From NCBI RefSeq assembly GCF_902807005.1, contig NZ_LR777658.1, positions 372,001 to 436,000 on the forward strand: a stretch of DNA of 64,000 nt, written 5' to 3'. This document shows, piece after piece, positions 1 through 8,173 of this stretch; the first letter of the stretch is position 1; each line of letters begins with the position of its first letter. This DNA comes from Chlamydiifrater phoenicopteri (GTDB taxonomy: Bacteria; Chlamydiota; Chlamydiia; Chlamydiales; Chlamydiaceae). The notes under the pieces are model-generated. The model searched no databases, was not told the origin of the DNA, and saw only the letters and a program-made list of their open reading frames with translations. A program made the translations under genes and the position numbers.

Positions 1-1360
1 GATGCTTTCCCTTGCTGTTGTTATTAGTTTAAGGAATTTACCCCTAACAGCTAAACATGGTCTTTCCACATTGTTTTATTATGTTTTAGCTGTTCTGTGT
101 TTTATGGTCCCCTATTCGCTTATTTCTGCTGAATTGGCTTCTTTTAAGCCTCAAGGTATATATGTTTGGGTACGGGATTCTTTGGGCAAATGGTGGGGCT
201 TTTTTGCTGTTTGGATGCAGTGGTTCCACAATATGACTTGGTATCCAGCGATGCTTGCCTTCATTGGTAGTAGCTTAGTGTATAAGATTTATCCTGAACT
301 AGCTCAAAATAAACTTTACTTAACTAGCGTTGTTTTATTTGGTTTTTGGGGCCTAACCTTTTTTAATTTCTTTGGAATCTCCACTTCGGCCTTGTTCAGT
401 ACAATCTGCGTTATTATCGGAACGATTATCCCCGGGATTATTTTGGTAAGTATGGCTTTATTCTGGGTTTTTAGTGGGAATCCAGTAGCAATATCTCTGG
501 ATCCTAGGGATATCATTCCAGACTTTAGTTCGCAAACATCCTTAGCTTTGTTGGCAGGCATGTTATTAGCTTTATGTGGGTTAGAAGCTAATGCGAATTT
601 AGCTTCTGATATGCATGATCCAAGGAGAAGTTATCCAAAGGCTGTGTTTATCGGAGCTTCGTTAACCTTGGCCATTTTGGTTTTAGGATCTCTTTCTATA
701 GCTGTCGTTATTCCAAAAGACCAAATAAGTTTGGTTTCAGGACTAGTCATGGCTTTTAATCTGTTTTTTCAAAAGTACAATCTCTCTTGGATGACTATGG
801 TGGTCGTTCTTATGACTATAGCCGGGTCTGTGGGAGAGTTAAACGCATGGATGTTTGCTGGTACTAAAGGGTTGTTTATTTCTACTCAGAATGACTGCTT
901 GCCTAAGATTTTTAAGAAAACAAATTCTAGAGGTGTTCCAGTTAACTTAATGCTATTTCAAGCCGTTGTTGTTACAATTTTTTCTGCTCTATTCCTGTTT
1001 CTAGGGACAGCAGATATTGCTTATTGGGTGTTAAGTGCTTTGAGCGTGCAGATGTATTTGGTAATGTATATTTGTCTATTTATTGCAGGTCCAGTTCTTA
1101 GAAAAAAAGAGCCTCAAGCGGAAAGGATTTTTGTTGTTCCAGGAAAGAGCAAAGGCATGTACATTCTCTCTACCCTAGGAATACTCTCGTGTCTTTTTGC
1201 TCTTTTTGTAAGTGTTTTGCCTCCCGAAGGAATTTCTTCTAGAAACTATTCTTTGTGGCTCTCCTTTGCCTTCCTTGTTAATTGCATTATTCCCGCAGGA
1301 ATATATTTTTCTCAAAAGAGAGTTGGAGCAAAGTCCAGCTCTAAACAGAAGCTTTCTTAA
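1..1360 (+). CDS. APC-family amino-acid permease, 5' end cut by window
   Basis: Polytopic inner-membrane amino-acid/polyamine antiporter of the APC superfamily, GadC/XasA branch, probably importing a host amino acid (CT216-like). About 452 residues are visible with roughly eleven to twelve hydrophobic segments. The first visible segment (residues 1-14, with the run SLRNLPL) matches the usual end of transmembrane helix 1, so the real start lies a few dozen bases before the window and the methionine at base 2 is probably internal. The segment around residues 190-205 (CGLEANANLASDM) corresponds to the conserved helix-6 region of the family. The C-terminus is basic and cytoplasmic. It converges with the next gene, overlapping it by 4 bases. 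Substrate is inference; the family call is strong. Confidence 0.85.
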   Translation, partial: MLSLAVVISLRNLPLTAKHGLSTLFYYVLAVLCFMVPYSLISAELASFKPQGIYVWVRDSLGKWWGFFAVWMQWFHNMTWYPAMLAFIGSSLVYKIYPELAQNKLYLTSVVLFGFWGLTFFNFFGISTSALFSTICVIIGTIIPGIILVSMALFWVFSGNPVAISLDPRDIIPDFSSQTSLALLAGMLLALCGLEANANLASDMHDPRRSYPKAVFIGASLTLAILVLGSLSIAVVIPKDQISLVSGLVMAFNLFFQKYNLSWMTMVVVLMTIAGSVGELNAWMFAGTKGLFISTQNDCLPKIFKKTNSRGVPVNLMLFQAVVVTIFSALFLFLGTADIAYWVLSALSVQMYLVMYICLFIAGPVLRKKEPQAERIFVVPGKSKGMYILSTLGILSCLFALFVSVLPPEGISSRNYSLWLSFAFLVNCIIPAGIYFSQKRVGAKSSSKQKLS

Positions 1361-2883
1361 AACATTTTTGGAAGAAGAAGATGGAGGATGCGGTTGCTTT
1401 TTATAGCAGCCGTAAAGTCTTCTTCTGAGATGTGTACCCTCTTCAGAAAGATTCGAACCTCTTTTTTAGAGGCTATTCCGAAATAGCAAGGTCCTGAAAA
1501 CATTGGAGAGGCCAAATTCTCCAAAACGTCAGGAGACAGCGGAGAATAGACTTTTATGATTTCTTGGAGTTCAGGGTTTTCTCTGATTACCTCTAAAATA
1601 AGGAGCGGGTCAGAGAGAAACTCTTCTATGTTATTTTTAATTTTTTCTATGCTATTGATAATCGCTTTAATTCTAAAGATGACTTTGCCTACGAGGAAAA
1701 ATTTTCCTGTAGGTAGATTAAATACTGAAAGCAGCTCAATCAACCAAGCTTTTTTCTTTGAAATTTTTAGTAAATCTTCAGGATCGTCACTAGCATATGT
1801 CAAGGAGTTAAGAGAGGTTTTCTTTGTGGAGACTACTTCCAAAAGTTTTGCAGCTGATATGTCGTTAACAGAATTTCCCTGGAGGATAGAGTTTCTTGTT
1901 TCTTGGGATAGATTGCTCAAAACTACTCCTATAAAGTTTCCCGATCGGGAAAAATCTGTTACGTCAGCAGGAAGGGTTTTAGGAAAGACTTTTCTTATAA
2001 CTTCTTCTACAGAATTTCTATCGACTAAACTTTTCATAACTTTCCCGTAAAGAAATACATTAGCCAACCTTAAGTTGGCTAGGACTGTTTCTTTTAGAAA
2101 GTTTTGCTCAGTCTGTTCTTCTGAGAATTTCTTCGTAATGCTCTTTACAAGAGAGACCGTTGGATAGAAATGTTCTGAAGGAGAGAAAAACTCATTTAAC
2201 CAGAAAGCAGAGATCCTTTCAGCATGATGCTCAAGGTAAGATACAGAAAATTTCAAAAAAGCTTCAAGAAAGGCTTCTCCCCTACTGCAACTTAAGAAGG
2301 AAATACTGTCGATAGGATCCTTAAGATACTCATAATCTTTGAATAATACCTCCTTCATAATGCTCATGATTGGAGGGGGATCATTTCTCTTTCCATCAGT
2401 GAGAGTGTGAAGTGCAACAAGAATTTTTTCAATATGTTGACTTCTTGCTGGCTCTGGTTCTTTTTGTTCCTCTAAATGGAGTCCTAAAGGAACAAAAAAA
2501 GAGTTAGGAAAATTCTTTTTACAAAAATCTTTGTCACTATCTTTTTCATCAAAGACAAGCAATCTTTTTAAAATTTTGGGAGGGAAAAAAGCCGTCGGAT
2601 CTAATAATTCTAAGCGAGAAGAGAATATTCTTTTGTTAAAACATAGGTAGGAAATGATTCCTAGAGCAGAGAGAACAAAGGTGGTAAGAAATGTAATAGA
2701 AACAATAGCTGAAGATGGAATGATGAACCCTACAGCTAGACAGAGGAAAGAAAAAGTGATCATCCCTAAAACGTAAAAGATAGCCGGAAGAGCATAATCC
2801 AAGGACCACCGAGAGTAATGTCTTCTCAGTGAAAACTCACAAAAAGAAACAGAGGTCTCTTGAGCAGGCATTAGTTTTATCAT
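1357..2883 (-). CDS. Inc-like chlamydial membrane protein, paralogue of its upstream neighbour
   Basis: Unrecognised 508-residue protein. Near the N-terminus (about residues 30-85) lie two closely spaced hydrophobic helices separated by a short turn, the bilobed domain typical of chlamydial inclusion membrane (Inc) proteins. The remaining 400 residues are soluble, mixed charged and helical. It ends in HLLLPKMF, and the upstream gene ends in HLLFPKLFEQ. Both proteins also share the order of a bilobed domain followed by a long soluble region, so they look like diverged tandem duplicates. The start lies 3 bases after the stop of the upstream gene with no clear ribosome-binding site, which suggests translational coupling. 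A second ATG at 2871 is possible. Function unknown; type III export to the inclusion membrane is inference from the domain. It may belong to one of the expanded Chlamydia-specific DUF families, which I could not confirm. Confidence 0.75.
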   Translation of the reverse strand: MIKLMPAQETSVSFCEFSLRRHYSRWSLDYALPAIFYVLGMITFSFLCLAVGFIIPSSAIVSITFLTTFVLSALGIISYLCFNKRIFSSRLELLDPTAFFPPKILKRLLVFDEKDSDKDFCKKNFPNSFFVPLGLHLEEQKEPEPARSQHIEKILVALHTLTDGKRNDPPPIMSIMKEVLFKDYEYLKDPIDSISFLSCSRGEAFLEAFLKFSVSYLEHHAERISAFWLNEFFSPSEHFYPTVSLVKSITKKFSEEQTEQNFLKETVLANLRLANVFLYGKVMKSLVDRNSVEEVIRKVFPKTLPADVTDFSRSGNFIGVVLSNLSQETRNSILQGNSVNDISAAKLLEVVSTKKTSLNSLTYASDDPEDLLKISKKKAWLIELLSVFNLPTGKFFLVGKVIFRIKAIINSIEKIKNNIEEFLSDPLLILEVIRENPELQEIIKVYSPLSPDVLENLASPMFSGPCYFGIASKKEVRIFLKRVHISEEDFTAAIKSNRILHLLLPKMF

Positions 2884-2886
2884 CGA

Positions 2887-4377
2887 CTACTGTTCGAATA
2901 ACTTTGGAAATAGAAGGTGCAACAAGGTCCCATTAGATACAGATTCCAAAAAAGATTTTTCGGCCAGGTTAAATCGATTGCAGAATAATTGAATATCTTT
3001 TTTTGTGAAACTTCTGCTAGAAATTCCACCCAAGATGATCGGACGGATTATTTTCTTTATTTTTTCAAAGTTGAACCCAGTCTGTAGAAATTCTTTAATA
3101 AACTTTTGTAGATTTTCATCATTATGAATGATTTCTAATACGATGATGGGGTTATTTAGGATGGTTTTTGAATTCTCTTTGATGAATTCATACGCTTCTA
3201 GTAGCTTGTCTTTGTTTTTCCAAAGATGGTAGGAGTATAGCCTGGATCCTGGCGTAGAAATAGCATTATAAATGGATAGTTTTTGGATTAGTTCATTCTT
3301 AAAGGTTTGCAGTTTGGGATTTTTGTTTCCTAGATTGCCTATACCTATGCTTAGGCTTTCGTTGTTTTTTGCTGAAAGAGCATCTAAATCTTCTGGATCC
3401 TTGAAAAGGGCTACAAGAGGATCTGAATCCTTAGTGGATGCTTTATGAATGATGAATCTGCATAAGTTTCCTCCGGTAAGAGCTTGCTTGAGTTCTTCCG
3501 ATAAGAGTTCCTTTTTACATTCTGACAAGGAATGCAAAGTCCCCTCTTCAAGAGTTTTCCCCAGGAACCAAGTATTTAAAAGTCGACATATGTAGATAGT
3601 CGAGTCTTTTAAAGTTAAGGTCGGGCTTCTATTTTTAATAAACCTGATATGAGCCTGTTGAGCACTTTGAAATATTTTTTCGGACAAAATGTTCCATGTT
3701 TCTGGATTGTCGTCGCAGAAACAGAGAATATCAGATAAAGAGTAGGTGAGGGCAAAATTTTCTACGATATCCTTGCAGGGAAAGAGTTTAGGGGTGATGT
3801 CGGGTTTTTTTACAGAGGGGCCAAAAAGATATAAAAACTCTTTCTTTAGAAAATCTGAGAATCCGCTAAAGTTTTTCTTGGCATGTTCCATGGTCGAGAA
3901 GATCTCTTTGAGAGTGTTGTCAAAATCCTTTTGAAAGCCAGATACTCTTTGGCTGAAAGTTTCTTTGGGAAAGAATTCTCTTAGGTAAGGAACTACGGAT
4001 ATCGATATAGAAACGTCAGATTCTTGCAGTGTTTGTGAGAAAAGCTTTTTTTGAGAGATGCCCCATTTAATGAGGTCCTTTTGTCTTTGAGAAAAGATTA
4101 GTTTTTTTTCATCAAAAGAACTAAATTTGGACAGCTCTCGTTTGTTAATAAAAAAGAGTAGCGTTATCCCAAGAAACCATATAGAGAATATGGATATAGG
4201 AATGGCTATGGAAGCCCCTGTCAAGGAAAAGCAGCCCGTTGCGACCAAAATAGAAATAATGGTGACAGACAAGATAGTTAATGCCTTAAGAACAACTAGT
4301 ATAACGCAATCTCTGGAGGAAAAAAGGGTGTGCCTGGCCTGAGAATTGTTTTCAAGAGAATTAAGACTAGGAACCAA
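2887..4377 (-). CDS. Inc-like chlamydial membrane protein, tandem paralogue
   Basis: Unrecognised 496-residue protein, first gene of a two-gene minus-strand unit with the gene ending at 1357. A bilobed hydrophobic region (about residues 25-80) is followed by a long soluble domain rich in Lys, Glu, Ser and Phe. The C-terminus LLHLLFPKLFEQ resembles that of its downstream neighbour. This paralogy was seen by eye only. The hydrophobic layout fits an Inc protein placed in the inclusion membrane by type III secretion, but no effector function can be read from it. The region before it (4378-4588) separates it from a divergent gene and would hold both promoters. Base composition is like the rest of the window, with no sign of recent transfer. 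Confidence 0.75.
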   Translation of the reverse strand: MVPSLNSLENNSQARHTLFSSRDCVILVVLKALTILSVTIISILVATGCFSLTGASIAIPISIFSIWFLGITLLFFINKRELSKFSSFDEKKLIFSQRQKDLIKWGISQKKLFSQTLQESDVSISISVVPYLREFFPKETFSQRVSGFQKDFDNTLKEIFSTMEHAKKNFSGFSDFLKKEFLYLFGPSVKKPDITPKLFPCKDIVENFALTYSLSDILCFCDDNPETWNILSEKIFQSAQQAHIRFIKNRSPTLTLKDSTIYICRLLNTWFLGKTLEEGTLHSLSECKKELLSEELKQALTGGNLCRFIIHKASTKDSDPLVALFKDPEDLDALSAKNNESLSIGIGNLGNKNPKLQTFKNELIQKLSIYNAISTPGSRLYSYHLWKNKDKLLEAYEFIKENSKTILNNPIIVLEIIHNDENLQKFIKEFLQTGFNFEKIKKIIRPIILGGISSRSFTKKDIQLFCNRFNLAEKSFLESVSNGTLLHLLFPKLFEQ

Positions 4378-4588
4378 AAGAATTCCAACCTACTAAATCA
4401 TGATTGCTGTAATATACCCTTCGCAGAGGTTTTTATGCAAAAAATAACGTTGAGAATCAATAAGGAGTAGAGGGGGGCTTTGAAGATAAAACAAAGATCT
4501 TGATTGGGGGTTCAGGCGTTATTTTTGCTTTCTAAGTTTTCTCTTCTTCCTGAAAGAAGTCTCTAAGATTTCTTTTTAGGTTGTTCGA

Positions 4589-5272
4589 GTGGAGTCTTTG
4601 TTGTTGAAAGCTTTGGTCCAGAGTTATAAAGAGGCAGTAAAGCAGTGCGATGGTTTATTTTTCGGAGGATATATGCTAGAAAAAGAGGATGAGGTTTCTA
4701 TGGGCGGGGCTTTTTTGTCTAACTCCGATCCCCTTATAGCATTCTTTGGCGGAGATAAAGTATCTCCAAAAAGTAAGGAATATTTATTCGCTCAAAAGTT
4801 GGCAGAAAGATTATCGAATGACTGTTTTAACATAGTCACGGGAGGAGGAAATGGTATAATGGAAGCGGCCAATTCTGGGGCCCTTTCGGGTTCAGGTTTG
4901 TCCTACGTGCTCCACTTTGAAGAGTTTCCTTTTAATCCTTACTTTTCTCCAGGGTGTATATTTTCTTTTAAAGATTTATCTGCTCAAAAGCGGGTTATTC
5001 TAGAGAACTCTGCTGCGTATATTTTCTTCCCAGGAGGGTTTGGAACTTTTAATGAGCTTTCAGAAGTTATTTCTTTATTTTCTGTGGGTCAACTCCTTGT
5101 TCGGCCAGCAATTCTTGTTGGGAGTAATTTTTGGTATCCACTTTTGGAATGGATTAAAACCCAGATATTTCAAAATAAATATGCTGAGATTGACGTTTTT
5201 TCTAAGTTGTTAGTTTTGGACAGCGAAGAAGAGATTGTGCACACAATAAAATCTTTTCTAGACAATTTATAA
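4589..5272 (+). CDS. LOG/TIGR00730-like Rossmann-fold protein
   Basis: A 227-residue soluble protein of the LOG (Lonely Guy, formerly lysine decarboxylase) family. Diagnostic motifs are a glycine-rich stretch VTGGGNGIM (about residues 86-94) and PGGFGTFNE (about residues 150-158), the PGGxGTxxE signature that holds nucleotide and catalytic residues. Family members hydrolyse nucleoside monophosphates to base and ribose phosphate; the substrate here is unknown. The long form starts at a GTG preceded by TTTTTAGG. An in-frame ATG at 4673 (residue 29) has a much better GGAGG upstream, giving about 199 residues, and both are credible. It stands alone between divergent and same-strand Inc-like genes. 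A 10-base tandem repeat covers its stop codon (5271-5290). Confidence 0.8.
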   Translation: MESLLLKALVQSYKEAVKQCDGLFFGGYMLEKEDEVSMGGAFLSNSDPLIAFFGGDKVSPKSKEYLFAQKLAERLSNDCFNIVTGGGNGIMEAANSGALSGSGLSYVLHFEEFPFNPYFSPGCIFSFKDLSAQKRVILENSAAYIFFPGGFGTFNELSEVISLFSVGQLLVRPAILVGSNFWYPLLEWIKTQIFQNKYAEIDVFSKLLVLDSEEEIVHTIKSFLDNL

Positions 5273-5409
5273 CAGCGTCTAACAGCGTCCGTGAGAGCAT
5301 AAACAGCTTGAAATCAATTAATTGCAGCTAGTATCCTCCCCTATTGCTTGCTAATGGTTAATTTTTTATTAGTCGGTGTTGTTAACCCTGTTCGAGCTTG
5401 TTGGGCAAG

Positions 5410-6879
5410 ATGTCTTTTGGTCAAATTGTAAGGTCTAACTTACTAGAGAGTCTTCCAGAAAAATTTCAGCCTCTTCCGGAGGTTTACGGAATTCAAAGAC
5501 GTAAAGTAGAAGGGGATCGTCTAGCTCTGTTTGTTGCCTCCATAATTGTTGTTTTGGGGGCAATTATAGCTATGGCGTCGGCTCATTCTTTTGGTGTGGC
5601 GGGCTCTTCTTTAGCTTCTTTAGGCATTTCCCTTGGATTTTTTTCTTGTGTGGGCGCGGTAGTTTATTTATCGAAAAGAGCTTTTTCCAGGATTCGTAGC
5701 TTCCAAACTGTTAACTCTTTTTTAAGAAAAAATCATTGCAAATTCTCACATTCTGATAGACAGAGTAAAATATCATTATCTTTGATAGTTCCAACTATTT
5801 CTGATTATATTTTAACTCAAAAAGTTGCTTGGCTGCACCCCTTATTTCCTTGCAGAGTCATATTAGCAGCAACATCCGTAGTACTTGGAGTTGGATTATT
5901 AATGGCAGGGGTGTATGCCTTGGCAGCCTTTCCCAGCTGCTTTCTTTCGGGTTCTATTGCTTTGATGGGTTTTTCTTTTTTGAGTTCTTCCTTCGTTCTT
6001 GCTGGGCTAGCAGCTTTTAGGGCTCATTTTTTACTAGCAGAAGGTGTCAGTGTTTTGCAGATGTTGTACCTAAGCAATTATCTTCTTCCAAAATCAGCAA
6101 AAAACTTTTACAAGGAAAAGGAAGAGGAGCTCAATGTACTGCGCCTACAGTTGTCCAGAGAAAGTCTTTCAAAAGAAAAAGTTTTACGCAGGAAAAATTT
6201 AGCGGAATTCAGGTTAAAAAAGCTCGAAAAGGATTTTCAAGAGTATTTACATAGTGGAGCTCCTTGTAGAGAGGGAGTCGAACAAAGTTTAAAATCAGAA
6301 GATTCAGCTATTGAAACGATAAAAAATAAGCTCAAAAAATCTGATGTAAAAAGTTATAAAAATCTAGAGGAAGAATCTGCTTCAGAAGCTTACTCCCCCG
6401 TTGTACTCACTTCATCAGAAGGATTTCCAAAAGATATAGAAAGCGCAGAAGGAAAGGTTGTTTCAGAGGTTCTTTCAAGTCTAGACCTGGATCAAGTCTC
6501 TAGAGGTATTAAAGTATTCCAATTAAAGATCAAATCTCAAGCGTCCCTCCAAAAACTCTCTTTTAAAAAGAACAAAAATGAGCCTCTCTCCCAAACACCG
6601 TTCTCTCCTAAAGATAAAGCTATTTTGACCGGCGTAGCATTATTTTGCTTAAGCATACAGAAAGTTTATTCCGGTGTCCTGGAGCTTAAAACGAAGTTCC
6701 TATTATTGAGTCGTGGCAATAAAGTTGAACAATTGAACTCTTTCCTTAGAGAATCTAGTAAAGCCATTAATCAGCTGGCGCTTGAAATTTTTGAGGAAGA
6801 AAAAAGGAATAAGGAAGCCTCCTTTTCTTGGCTAATGTTTAGATTGGTTGGCTCTAAAGCGCTTAAGCGTTTCTTGTGA
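5410..6879 (+). CDS. Inc-like protein with two bilobed hydrophobic domains and coiled coil
   Basis: Unrecognised 489-residue protein. Two separate bilobed hydrophobic regions are visible, at roughly residues 36-85 and 150-210, so it could cross a membrane four times with the linker and both ends on one side. After the second region comes a charged helical stretch (about residues 230-290), rich in Lys, Glu and Leu with heptad-like spacing, consistent with a coiled coil. The ATG at 5410 is chosen over the upstream TTG codons at 5398 and 5401, although no strong ribosome-binding site precedes any of them. Domain layout and neighbourhood suggest an inclusion membrane protein; no function can be named. 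Confidence 0.75.
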   Translation: MSFGQIVRSNLLESLPEKFQPLPEVYGIQRRKVEGDRLALFVASIIVVLGAIIAMASAHSFGVAGSSLASLGISLGFFSCVGAVVYLSKRAFSRIRSFQTVNSFLRKNHCKFSHSDRQSKISLSLIVPTISDYILTQKVAWLHPLFPCRVILAATSVVLGVGLLMAGVYALAAFPSCFLSGSIALMGFSFLSSSFVLAGLAAFRAHFLLAEGVSVLQMLYLSNYLLPKSAKNFYKEKEEELNVLRLQLSRESLSKEKVLRRKNLAEFRLKKLEKDFQEYLHSGAPCREGVEQSLKSEDSAIETIKNKLKKSDVKSYKNLEEESASEAYSPVVLTSSEGFPKDIESAEGKVVSEVLSSLDLDQVSRGIKVFQLKIKSQASLQKLSFKKNKNEPLSQTPFSPKDKAILTGVALFCLSIQKVYSGVLELKTKFLLLSRGNKVEQLNSFLRESSKAINQLALEIFEEEKRNKEASFSWLMFRLVGSKALKRFL

Positions 6880-7036
6880 TTTTTACCTCTTCTTGAGAAG
6901 CTGGGAGTCTTTATAAAGAAATCTTTATTGTCTTTATTAAGCTACTTTAACAAAGGTTTATTAAATTAGATGTTTAATTAATTGCTGTGTTACAATTACT
7001 TAAATTTAATTTTTAAGCTTTTTAAGAGTGATTGAA

Positions 7037-8158
7037 ATGGCTTTTATAAACAATGAATCTAATTTTCCTTTAAAGCTCCAAGATACAGATTCTTTATTTA
7101 ATTCTAAAGCTCCCAGTAAGGGGCAGCCTTTCTCTAAATCTCTACTTTCCATCACATTGCTGGCTCTTGGTGTTATAGTAGTTGTTTCTGGTGTGCTATT
7201 CTTGATATTAGCTTCCCCTGCAGTTCCCGTTACTGCTTCCGTTATTTTAGGAATAACCACTATCTCTTTTGGAGTGGCCCTCCTGACCATATCTATTATG
7301 GTTTTGGTTTCTTCTAGACTATCCGAGCATTTCGATAAAAGACGAGGACTTGTAGCCGATTTATTGAACAAAATTTCTTCTCTGGAGTTTTCTGAATCTG
7401 AAAGAGAAAAAGAGATTCTAATAATCAAGGAAAGAGAGGTCGCATTAAAAGAAACCTTAAAAGTTCAAGAGGAGTTTATTGATTCCTTAGAATCAAAAAT
7501 ATCTTCAAATAGAGATAGAGTTTCTAGTATTCAAGAGCAGTTCAATGGTTTGAAAATAAAGAATCAAGGATTGATCAAACGCTTAGAGGCTACCGAAAAA
7601 GATTTAAAAGAGACAGAGGAGTTGCGTACCAAAGAGAGAGCTCTCCTTATAGAAAAAGTTGAAAGACAAGAAGCTCTTAATAGTCAGATAAGCGGAGAGC
7701 TTCAAGAGCAAATTCTTCAAGTAGCTTTATCAAAAAATAGAGAGTTAGAGCTGGAAAGAAAACTGCTCTTAGAAAAGAAAACTCAGATCAAGTCGATAAA
7801 AGGAAACGATGTCCTCGTAGAACTCAACGAGAGGCTTATGGAGCTAGTTCAAGAGAATTATATTTTGAAATCCAAATTAGAAGAATTGTCGCAAAAAGAA
7901 AAAGCAAAAGAAAGACTTTCTCAGAAAGATGAAGGAATAAAATCCACTCAGTTCTCTATCCCCTCTTTTGTTGTAATAGAGTCTTCGGCTGTTTCGGGAA
8001 AGGTTATTTCTGGTGGAGTGGCTGGAGAAAAAGTTTCTAATGTAGAAAAAGGAACAAGAGACAAAAAACAACAAGAACAAGATGACGCTTCCTCGCAAGA
8101 AGAGAAAGATGAACGTCAACAAAGGGAAGAGAGCTCAGAGGAATACTCTCAGGAATAA
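7037..8158 (+). CDS. IncA-like inclusion membrane protein with long coiled coil
   Basis: A 373-residue protein with a bilobed hydrophobic domain (about residues 38-95) followed by more than 180 residues of charged heptad-like sequence (Glu/Lys/Leu/Ile rich), then a Ser/Glu/Gln-rich acidic tail. This layout is that of IncA, whose coiled coils act like SNAREs in inclusion fusion. Similarity here is of architecture, not a confirmed alignment, so no symbol is given. The start is placed at the ATG with AAGAG about eight bases upstream rather than at the GTG at 7028. The gene converges with mgtE, leaving only 15 bases between their ends. Likely exported by the type III system; this is inference. 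Confidence 0.78.
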   Translation: MAFINNESNFPLKLQDTDSLFNSKAPSKGQPFSKSLLSITLLALGVIVVVSGVLFLILASPAVPVTASVILGITTISFGVALLTISIMVLVSSRLSEHFDKRRGLVADLLNKISSLEFSESEREKEILIIKEREVALKETLKVQEEFIDSLESKISSNRDRVSSIQEQFNGLKIKNQGLIKRLEATEKDLKETEELRTKERALLIEKVERQEALNSQISGELQEQILQVALSKNRELELERKLLLEKKTQIKSIKGNDVLVELNERLMELVQENYILKSKLEELSQKEKAKERLSQKDEGIKSTQFSIPSFVVIESSAVSGKVISGGVAGEKVSNVEKGTRDKKQQEQDDASSQEEKDERQQREESSEEYSQE

Positions 8159-8173
8159 GCTAAGCTAGGGGTT

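Noticed and set aside
4580..5402. TTCGA-containing stretches resembling tRNA T-arms near 4583 and 5391
   Set aside because: No flanking T-stem complementarity, acceptor stem or anticodon arm could be folded.
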